Positions 53,517-59,695 of a DNA stretch of 59,695 bases are shown here, piece after piece. The DNA comes from JBGCEZ01 sp045106735 (GTDB taxonomy: Bacteria > Planctomycetota > Phycisphaerae > Phycisphaerales > SM1A02): assembly GCA_045106735.1 (NCBI GenBank), contig JBGCEZ010000099.1, positions 1 through 59,695 on the forward strand, read 5' to 3'. The translations under genes and the position numbers were made by a program. Each line of letters starts with the position of its first letter. Positions within the stretch are counted from its first letter, which is position 1. A model generated the notes under the pieces. That model was not told where the DNA came from. It saw nothing but the letters and a program-made list of their open reading frames with translations, and ran no database searches.

Positions 53517-55724
53517 TCAGTGATCCAGGTGCACCTCGCCCGCGCTGTCCACCAGGATCACGCGGTTCAGGCCCTGGGTCAGCCGGTCGATGCCCTCGGC
53601 AAAGCCCGAATCGTCCTCGGCCGTGGCCGGGGGTTCGTAGCCCAGCAGCACAATGGCCGCCCGCCGCGACTCGCGGCGGATCACCGCAACCGGATCATCG
53701 CCGACGAACATCGCCGGTGTCGCATCGATTCGCGACGTCTTGATCAATTCGCCGAGGTGTTTCATCACCTCTTCGCGGGCCGCCTCATTTTGGACCACCC
53801 GCATCAGCCGCACGCGTCGTCCGCGCCAGCCCGGGTTTCGGGTGAGCAGGTGCGCGAGCAACAGCATGAGTTCGCCGTTCGACCGCCCCCGCCACCACAC
53901 GTCGATGGTGCCGCGCGGCGGCTTCCAGGCCGTCTCGTCCCCCGTCGTCGACTTGACGATCAGCACACTCCGGTCGAGGGCCGAGAGTGTCCGCAGCAGC
54001 CCGCAGAATCGGTGCAGCCGCTCGCGAGACTGCGGCCAGCCGATCAGCACCGTGTTCGGTTCGAGGCCGCCAAGGCCGTGGGCCTGCACCAGCGACACGA
54101 TGCCGTCGCGGACGGAATCCGACACGACCACCGCCGGGAAGGCCGAGACTTCTTGCTCGCGGATGTAGCGCAGGAGCACATCGCGCTGGTTCGCCCGCCG
54201 CTGGAGCAGGTCGCGGACGTCGCCCTCAATGACCAGGCCGACGGTCTGCAGTCCGGTGCTGGCCGTGATCCAGTGCCCGTAGACGGCCAAGTGCCGACGC
54301 GTGTCGCTCGCCCCGCCCAGGGTCAGCAGCATCGGCCGCCAGTTCTTGGGGTGGTAGAGCTCTTCTTCCAAACGCATCAGATTGCGGCGGACCCGCTCAA
54401 AGGCCAGGCCACTTCGCAGGTCGCCCCAGCCCGCTTCGATTTCGCGCTGGCTGATCAGGTAGTAGAGGCAGGTCATGCCGGCAATGGACAGCAGCGCCCA
54501 CGACCAACTGATCATGAACATCACGGCCACGCAGAGGACGGTGCCGGCGAGTGAGACGGTCCAATGGACGAAGCGGAAACGCGGCCGGTAGCTCGGATTC
54601 TGAATGAAGGCTTCGTAGAACGTGGCCAGATTCAGCGTGCCGTACGTGATCATGAAGGCCATCGTGATCACCGGGGCGATGGCGTCGAGGCTGCCGAGCA
54701 GGATGCAGCCCTGGGCGATGATCGCGGTGACCACCGTCGCCCGCCGCGGCTCGGACGCCGGGCCACTGCCCTTGGCGAACGGGCGCAGTGCCGGCAGCAC
54801 GTTGTCGCGGGCAAAGGCCTGCAGGATCCGCGGGGCCCCCATCATGCTGCCGAGGGCCGAACTCAGCGTCGCAGCAAAGACGCCGGCGGTGATGAGCCAC
54901 GGGACGACGGCCACGTCGGCCATGACCAGGGCTTCTTCTTGCAGCACCTCGCGCTTTCGCACGCCGCCGATCAGCAGGGCCAGGCCCAGGTAGATGACGC
55001 CGGTGAACAGGACGGCAAGCAGCGTCCCGCGCGGAATGGACTTGGCCGGATCGCGCAGATCGCCGGACATGTTGGCCCCGGCCATGATGCCGGTCACCGC
55101 CGGGAAGAAGAGGGCGAACATCGTCACCCACGTCATGTCGTCGGCGTAGCTGGCGTCGAGGTTGGCCGTCCACGTGGGCGGGTCGAATTGTTGGGCCGCA
55201 CCGATGGTGAACGAGATCAGGCTGGCCACGAGCACGGCCAGAATGCCGTACTGCACCTTGATGGCCCAGCCGGCGCCGATGAAGACGCAGACGAAGACCA
55301 CAAGATTGGTGATCGTGGCGATGGCCGCGAGCGAGAGGCCCACGTCGACCGTGGCCCGGACCGCTTCGCTGAAGCCGATGACGTAGAGCGCGACGCTGAT
55401 CGCTTGCGCGACGAAGAACACCAGGCCGATCGTGCCGCCGAACTCGACGCCCAGGCTGCGGCTGATCAGAAAGTACGCCCCGCCGGCCTCGGTGCGCGTA
55501 TTCGTGGCGATGGCCGAGAGCGAGAGCGTGGTGAGCAGCGTGATGAGTTTGGCCGCGAGCACGATGATGATCGCGCGCACAATTCCGGCGTTGCCCACGA
55601 CCTCGCCAAAGCGGAGGAACATGATCACGCCGAGGATCGTCAGGACGCATGGCGTGAAGACGCCGCCGAAGGTCCCGAACCGCCTGCTGTCGCCGCTGGT
55701 ACGCGGTCCCTTCTCAGTGGCCAT
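53517..55724 (-). CDS. SLC12-like (cation-chloride cotransporter type) APC-superfamily permease
   Basis: The 735-residue product begins, after a short lead, with FGGVFTPCVLTILGVIMFLR, the first-helix signature of SLC12 cation-chloride cotransporters. AGGAYFLISRSLGVEFGGTI is also typical. About twelve membrane helices span residues ~20-430. The C-terminal ~300 residues are cytoplasmic (WRPMLLTLGGASDTRRHLAV, PNTVLIGWPQSRERLHRF), with the phrase ALDRSVLIVKSTTGDETAWK, as in prokaryotic KCC/NKCC homologues. It may move K+, Na+ or Cl-, or amino acids; ion choice cannot be read here. The start is ATG 55724; a TTG one codon earlier is less likely. Confidence 0.88.
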   Translation of the reverse strand: MATEKGPRTSGDSRRFGTFGGVFTPCVLTILGVIMFLRFGEVVGNAGIVRAIIIVLAAKLITLLTTLSLSAIATNTRTEAGGAYFLISRSLGVEFGGTIGLVFFVAQAISVALYVIGFSEAVRATVDVGLSLAAIATITNLVVFVCVFIGAGWAIKVQYGILAVLVASLISFTIGAAQQFDPPTWTANLDASYADDMTWVTMFALFFPAVTGIMAGANMSGDLRDPAKSIPRGTLLAVLFTGVIYLGLALLIGGVRKREVLQEEALVMADVAVVPWLITAGVFAATLSSALGSMMGAPRILQAFARDNVLPALRPFAKGSGPASEPRRATVVTAIIAQGCILLGSLDAIAPVITMAFMITYGTLNLATFYEAFIQNPSYRPRFRFVHWTVSLAGTVLCVAVMFMISWSWALLSIAGMTCLYYLISQREIEAGWGDLRSGLAFERVRRNLMRLEEELYHPKNWRPMLLTLGGASDTRRHLAVYGHWITASTGLQTVGLVIEGDVRDLLQRRANQRDVLLRYIREQEVSAFPAVVVSDSVRDGIVSLVQAHGLGGLEPNTVLIGWPQSRERLHRFCGLLRTLSALDRSVLIVKSTTGDETAWKPPRGTIDVWWRGRSNGELMLLLAHLLTRNPGWRGRRVRLMRVVQNEAAREEVMKHLGELIKTSRIDATPAMFVGDDPVAVIRRESRRAAIVLLGYEPPATAEDDSGFAEGIDRLTQGLNRVILVDSAGEVHLDH

Positions 55725-56285
55725 CAAGGCGGAAGGGTAGCAGGGGTGCGGCGGAGGTGGCGGTTGCGGTTGCGGTGGGGGTGGCCGTGGTGGTGGCGGT
55801 AGAGGTCGCCGAGGTCGCGCGGGGTCGGCGCTCTGTCATCGGGCGGTCGATTCGATTGGCGACTCGACTGGCGACTTGACGGGCGACTCGACGGGCGACT
55901 CGACTGGCCGACGAACCTTCGTACGGGCGGAGACAAGCACCCGCGTCGAGAGAGCAGCCCAAGCGGTCCGGTACGTCAGGGGCGCGTCTGACCTGACTGC
56001 ATGAGGCTCAGTCCGAGGCGAAGGCCAGGCAGTCGATTCCGGGAGGTGTGTCTTGCTGGTCTTCCTGCGACCGCACAGGTCCGTGCGTCTGCATCGAACG
56101 CGCGCGGTCGCATTGCGACCATCGAGGACCACTTCGGAACCGAAGTCTCGTCAAAGGCCGCGGACGTGCGAGTTTGGATTTCTCAAGGAATGTCGCGGCA
56201 GCCGGCATCGACATGACACGAACGATGTGCCGGGGTTCACCGACGCTCTTCGCGTCAACGATTCACCCTCTTGGAGATTTGCTCA
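55725..56285. other. intergenic with repeats, no gene seen
   Basis: About 560 bp upstream of the divergent SLC12-like and Cys-rich protein genes. It holds a G/T-rich low-complexity stretch (about 55745-55805), a 12-bp tandem repeat (55849-55908), and then an AT-richer stretch from ~55990. Open frames exist but lack supporting features. Confidence 0.5.
55849..55908. repeat. 12-bp tandem repeat, five units
   Basis: Degenerate units around gactcgactggc (gattcgattggc, gactcgactggc, gacttgacgggc, gactcgacgggc, gactcgactggc) in a non-coding stretch. Confidence 0.85.
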
Positions 56286-56996
56286 ATGAGCCCCTTCCGA
56301 TCGCTCCGCATGAACGTGTTCTATCAGGCCGTCGCTGCATTCTTGATGATGTTCACGCTCGTGGCCCAGGCCCACGCGCAGTCATTGGACTGTCAATTCA
56401 CCGGGGAAGAGTCCAGCCAACTGACCGAGGTGATGAGAACAACAGACGTGTCATCATCTTGGGTGACAGACGTGTGTGAGGATGGCACTTTGATCTATCG
56501 TTACATGCAGACCGAGTATGTGACTGCCCTCATGTGCCGAACCACGACCAAGTTCATGGAAAGTCCCGATGGAACGGATTGCTTGCCGGTGGTCGAGCGA
56601 TACTGCTATTGGGAGCTGGTCAGTTCATCGGTGCTCCAGACTGCCGGTGAGTATTGCTGGGAAGACTTCCGAGATGAATGCTGCGCGCTTGTCGGCACGG
56701 AGTGGGAGTTTGAATCGGGTGGCACCGAGATCGATCGCGAAACTCGTCACGAGGACTACCTGTGTCCGGACGGACAAATGGGCGTTCGCAGCACCGTGAT
56801 CAAGACCTACTTCGTCAAGCGACGAGTGATGACAACCTATACCTACGAGAACGTTGACCCGACCGGTCCGTGTGAAGGCATCGTCTGTGGAACGTTGGTG
56901 GCCTACGGCCCGTGGGAATGGATCGAAGAGCGCACGGAAACGGAAGTCACGATCTACTGCCCCGAGGAGCCTGAGGAACCAGGCCAGCAGTCGTGA
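56286..56996 (+). CDS. Cys-rich secreted protein of unknown family, AT-richer than neighbours
   Basis: The 236-residue product starts at ATG 56286 with ggag nine bases upstream. The signal peptide is clear (NVFYQAVAAFLMMFTLVAQA, with AHA-Q cleavage). The mature ~205 residues hold about a dozen Cys, several in close pairs (CYWEL, YCWEDFRDECCAL, PCEGIVCG), so disulfide bonds after export are likely. Codon use is visibly less GC-biased at third positions than in every other gene here. The C-terminus has an acidic PEEPEEPG stretch. No family is recognised. A very strong 15-bp terminator follows. The composition fits recent transfer or weak selection on codon use. Confidence 0.65.
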   Translation: MSPFRSLRMNVFYQAVAAFLMMFTLVAQAHAQSLDCQFTGEESSQLTEVMRTTDVSSSWVTDVCEDGTLIYRYMQTEYVTALMCRTTTKFMESPDGTDCLPVVERYCYWELVSSSVLQTAGEYCWEDFRDECCALVGTEWEFESGGTEIDRETRHEDYLCPDGQMGVRSTVIKTYFVKRRVMTTYTYENVDPTGPCEGIVCGTLVAYGPWEWIEERTETEVTIYCPEEPEEPGQQS

Positions 56997-57117
56997 ACCG
57001 TGTTCGCTGAAGCGAACTCCGTGGCGCCGGCTGTCCGAGGCCGACGCTGGAGTCCGGCGCCGCGGCCGTCGACAATGAAAACAACGTTTGCCGTCAATGG
57101 CGGGAAACGGTTCGCCG

Positions 57118-57157
57118 ATCGGGCGGTCGTGCCACGGGGAGCACGACCGCCCGATTT
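57118..57157 (+). terminator. strong intrinsic terminator after the Cys-rich protein gene
   Basis: A perfect 15-bp stem (57118-57132 with 57141-57155) with an 8-nt loop, ending in a short T run (57155-57157). The long perfect stem suggests efficient termination; the short T-tract is less typical. Confidence 0.7.
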
Positions 57158-57345
57158 CGTGCGCGCTCTGCATGCCTCTGGACTCCTGGTTCGCCGCCGT
57201 TGGATCGACCGCGGGTGGGCTGTTCTTCGGGGCCCATCATCGGTCATGAGCGAGCCGAAATTGCCCGGTGGATCGGGTTTCAGGCAGTGAATCGCTCACG
57301 ATGGGATCTACTTCCCTCGGATTCGGGATGGCCCGCGGGATTGCC

Positions 57346-57372
57346 AGGATCATCAGGATCATCAGGATCATC
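57346..57372. repeat. 9-bp tandem repeat, three units
   Basis: Three exact copies of aggatcatc in a non-coding stretch upstream of the dockerin/PPC protein gene. Confidence 0.85.
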
Positions 57373-57504
57373 GGGCGAGCGTTCTCGAAGCTTTTTCGGC
57401 CGGTTGGACGATCAGGTTTCTTGGACGCGTGAGCGTCTGTGGCCATGTGCGCACCGTCTGCGCGGCGGCCGAAGAGCCTTGGGTCGGGACGAGTGGAGTC
57501 GAGC

Positions 57505-59394
57505 ATGATGCAGTACAAGAACTTTGTTTCGAGCCGAGCGAAGAGCCCAACAAGAAGTGGAGTGGTTGCGGGGTGGACATCGTCCGTCCCACGCGGCCCG
57601 TGGACCACGGCCGCGGCGTTCATCTTCACCCTCGGCATCACCGCCGCCGTCGCCACGCCCGCCGCGGCCCTCGGCGGCACTTGCAGTTGCCCGTCCGACG
57701 TCACCGGCGATGGAACGGTGGACTTTGTCGACGTCACCACGGTGCTCAGCGACTTTGGTGCGTGCACGCGTGAGTGCGCGGCGTGCGACTCGGACATCAA
57801 CGGCGACTGCAACGTCGGCATCGTCGACCTCATTCTCGTCCTCAGCGATTGGGGGGCATGCCCGGGTTCGCAAACCGATCCGGGCGAGACCTTGGCCGGG
57901 GCCACCGACCTGGGCGTGCTCGGCGACGGCCCGGTCGGAGGATGCGCTCGGCTGACGGCTGGCGATGTGGACGTGTTTGCATTGGAAGTGGCGGTGGAAC
58001 GCCGGATCTCCGTGCTCGTGGATGACCGCGACGGGGGCGCACGCGTGCAGCTCGTGGCCGACGTCAACGGGGACGGCATCTACGGCGCTGGGGATGCATA
58101 TGTGTCCGTCGACGAGCCCGGTGCCGCCAACATCACGTTCGAGAAGGACCTGACGCCAGGGACGTACTGGATTCGGCTCGAAGAGGCACACGGTCCGACC
58201 ACGTATACGCTCGCCGTGACGTCGGCCGCGTTGCCGGTGACGACCCCCGCGGATCCCGGCGGCCAGCTTGCCGGCGCGATCGAGCTTGGGCCGGTGGACG
58301 ATGGCCCGCGCACGCTCTCCCACGCCGTCGGCCCGTACGACGCCCGGGACATTGTGGCCTTCGACGTCATTGCTCCGCTCGAGCTCGCGGCGGACGTGAT
58401 CGGGCTGACCGACGCGATCCGGTGTGCGGTCGGGGCGGACATTGATGGCAGTGGTGCGATCATCGGCAACGGGGCGGTGGCTTCAGACGAGGCGATGATC
58501 TACGCCGCGGGCGTGGGCGACATCGGCGGCACGGTCGACCTGGTCCCGGGCCGGTACTGGCTGCTTCTGAACCGATTCTCGACGCTCGACGGCACCGGCT
58601 TCACCGCCACGCTCTCGGCCACCCCCCTGCCGATCAGCGTGCCCGAAGATCCGGGCGACACGCTCGCCACGGCGGCAGATCTTGGCGTGGCGGGCGGTGC
58701 CCCGCTCTTCATCGACGAGGTCTACGGGGCCTACGACCGAGCCGACGTGGTGCGATTCACGGTGGACGCCGCGCGCCGCGTCAGCCTCGAGCTCTCGGGC
58801 CGAACCGACGGTGGCCGATTCGATGTATTGGCCGATGTCGATGGCGACGGAATGGCCGAGCCGAGCGAGGAACTGCGCACGCGCTCGTCGGCCGGCATCG
58901 GAACGATCACGGAGACCGTGGACCTGGGCCCTGGCACGTGGTGGGTCCGGGTGGGACCGGAGTCCGCCGGGTCCGCCTCTCGCTACCGGCTGACCGCAAG
59001 TCCGACCCCGCTCGAGATCACGCCGACGAGCGATCCTGGTCCGGCCGTGCTCTCGGCCTGGCCAATGGGCATCCTCGGCGGCGCCGCGCTCGTGGAACGA
59101 GAGATCGTTGGCCCGTACGACCGGATCGATGCCTACCGGGTGGATGTGGCCAGCGCGAGTTCGGTGGTCGTGCGCTGCGATGAACGGTCAGACGGCGTGC
59201 GGCTGTCGCTGCGGCGCGATGACGACGGCGACGGCATCCTTGAAGTGACGGAGATCCTCGCGATCGCGGTCGACGACGACGGCGGCGCGGTGGAGCTCAC
59301 GGCCGACCTCAGTGCCGGCCCGGTGTACGTCCACATCGAATCCGCCACGCCGCAAGCCAGCACGGCGTACCGGTTGGACGTGCGGGCGGAGTGA
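57505..59394 (+). CDS. secreted protein with N-terminal dockerin-like loops and four PPC-like repeats
   Basis: The 629-residue product starts at ATG 57505 with ggag six bases upstream. A signal peptide (TTAAAFIFTLGITAAVATPA) is followed at once by two dockerin-like calcium loops (CPSDVTGDGTVDFVDVTTVL, and CDSDINGDCNVGIVDLILVL) ending SDWGACPG. Four tandem ~120-residue repeats come next. Each opens DPG-x-x-LA-x-A-x-x-LG, then has a calcium-like DVNGDGI / DIDGSGA / DVDGDGM / DDDGDGI loop, and closes with PGTYWIRLE / PGRYWLLLN / PGTWWVRVG / AGPVYVHIE. This is the pattern of PPC-type beta-sandwich domains. A dockerin-like region at the N-terminus is unusual, since it is normally C-terminal. It is probably a surface or matrix protein. 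Confidence 0.8.
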   Translation: MMQYKNFVSSRAKSPTRSGVVAGWTSSVPRGPWTTAAAFIFTLGITAAVATPAAALGGTCSCPSDVTGDGTVDFVDVTTVLSDFGACTRECAACDSDINGDCNVGIVDLILVLSDWGACPGSQTDPGETLAGATDLGVLGDGPVGGCARLTAGDVDVFALEVAVERRISVLVDDRDGGARVQLVADVNGDGIYGAGDAYVSVDEPGAANITFEKDLTPGTYWIRLEEAHGPTTYTLAVTSAALPVTTPADPGGQLAGAIELGPVDDGPRTLSHAVGPYDARDIVAFDVIAPLELAADVIGLTDAIRCAVGADIDGSGAIIGNGAVASDEAMIYAAGVGDIGGTVDLVPGRYWLLLNRFSTLDGTGFTATLSATPLPISVPEDPGDTLATAADLGVAGGAPLFIDEVYGAYDRADVVRFTVDAARRVSLELSGRTDGGRFDVLADVDGDGMAEPSEELRTRSSAGIGTITETVDLGPGTWWVRVGPESAGSASRYRLTASPTPLEITPTSDPGPAVLSAWPMGILGGAALVEREIVGPYDRIDAYRVDVASASSVVVRCDERSDGVRLSLRRDDDGDGILEVTEILAIAVDDDGGAVELTADLSAGPVYVHIESATPQASTAYRLDVRAE

Positions 59395-59479
59395 GGGCGG
59401 AGTGCGAAGTGCGGAGTGCCGAGTGCGGGCGAAGCGAGGGGTGCGGGCCGCGGTCGCGTCCGAGACTCGATCCGTGGGT

Positions 59480-59695
59480 TCAGTGTCCCCCGCACCCGCA
59501 CCGGAGATCGGGCGTGCCCAACCCGTAAGTGGCCCCGGTGTGTCCGAACGTCGTGCTTCCAATCCGGCCGCTGCCAATCGGGCTTCCAGGCGGCGGGTCG
59601 AACTCGCTTGGGACGGGCGGGGCGATGTCGAACCGGCGGTCGAGGTGCCGCGTGATGATGCGGCGGAGGTCCTGGCTCACGGGGTCGCCGCCGAG
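59480..59695 (-). CDS. 3' fragment of an unrecognised gene running off the window
   Basis: The minus-strand frame is open from the window end to a stop at 59480-59482. A GTG at 59680 could start a 66-residue protein, but the frame continues upstream (ending LGGDP at the edge), so a longer gene is more likely. The visible part contains QDLRRIITRHLDRRFDIAPP and a Gly/Thr-rich end (GSTTFGHTGATYGLG) closing with CGCGGH. No family was recognised. It is convergent with the dockerin/PPC protein gene, 85 bases away. Confidence 0.45.
   Translation of the reverse strand, partial: LGGDPVSQDLRRIITRHLDRRFDIAPPVPSEFDPPPGSPIGSGRIGSTTFGHTGATYGLGTPDLRCGCGGH

Larger units (their letters stand above)
56997..57504. 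other. intergenic with terminator and 9-bp repeats, no gene seen
   Basis: Besides the terminator at 57118-57157 and the repeat at 57346-57372, this ~500-bp stretch shows no supported gene. It must contain the promoter of the dockerin/PPC protein gene, whose ribosome site (ggag, 57495-57498) is clear. Confidence 0.5.

Overview
The window reads as chromosomal DNA of a very GC-rich member of the Planctomycetota, most likely class Phycisphaerae. The best evidence is a translationally coupled DUF1592/DUF1588-type haem protein and DUF1552 protein, dockerin-like calcium loops of the D-x-N-G-D type with the ending 'LSDWGAC', an ECF42-type sigma factor with a DGPF/YCII partner, and a CxxC zinc ribbon fused to membrane proteins. 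No phage, insertion sequence, integrase or CRISPR array was seen. Most genes between 3.4 and 46 kb lie on the plus strand, often with 4-bp ATGA overlaps.

Layout. 1-3.4 kb: the 3' end of an M16 peptidase, then an HDOD-GGDEF protein and RecO on the minus strand. 3.4-16.9 kb: ParA-like ATPase, VanZ-like membrane protein, MurJ, three coupled genes of unknown function, RmuC and an outer-membrane barrel-like protein. 17.0-20.0 kb: a flavodoxin with its own terminator, then a self-contained unit of a sigma-54-type promoter, structured tRNA-like RNA, a slipin (SPFH protein) and a terminator. 20.1-24.7 kb: RND efflux adaptor and pump. 24.9-29.9 kb: flavin disulfide oxidoreductase, site-2 protease with CBS domains, hybrid histidine kinase. 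30.1-34.4 kb: DUF1592 and DUF1552 pair. 34.8-43.0 kb: lipoprotein, giant AsmA-like protein, small membrane protein, MFS/spermidine-synthase fusion. 43.2-45.9 kb: YCII protein, secreted protein, ECF42 sigma factor. 46-51.5 kb: RidA, a Lys-rich protein, an inositol-monophosphatase-family enzyme and a BNR-repeat lipoprotein. 51.9-55.7 kb: MgtE and an SLC12-like transporter. 56.2-59.7 kb: an AT-richer Cys-rich secreted protein, a dockerin/PPC-repeat secreted protein and a partial gene.

The most interesting region is 17.75-20.0 kb. A terminator is followed at once by a near-consensus sigma-54 promoter. Then come several tRNA T-arm-like elements: one reduced cloverleaf with a TTC pseudo-anticodon, and two two-armed minihelices. 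A slipin with four tandem N-terminal repeats follows, then a UUCG-capped terminator. Slipins, tRNA-mimicking Y RNAs and the sigma-54 activator RtcR are all known from RtcB-type RNA-repair loci. I infer a stand-alone RNA-damage-response unit of related kind; no rtcB, rtcA or rtcR lies in this window.

A second theme is in-frame minisatellite-like expansion, mostly of 12-bp units. It has put disordered Ala/Pro/Gly/Thr-rich inserts into otherwise conserved proteins (RecO, MurJ, ParA, RmuC, the DUF1592 protein, the kinase).
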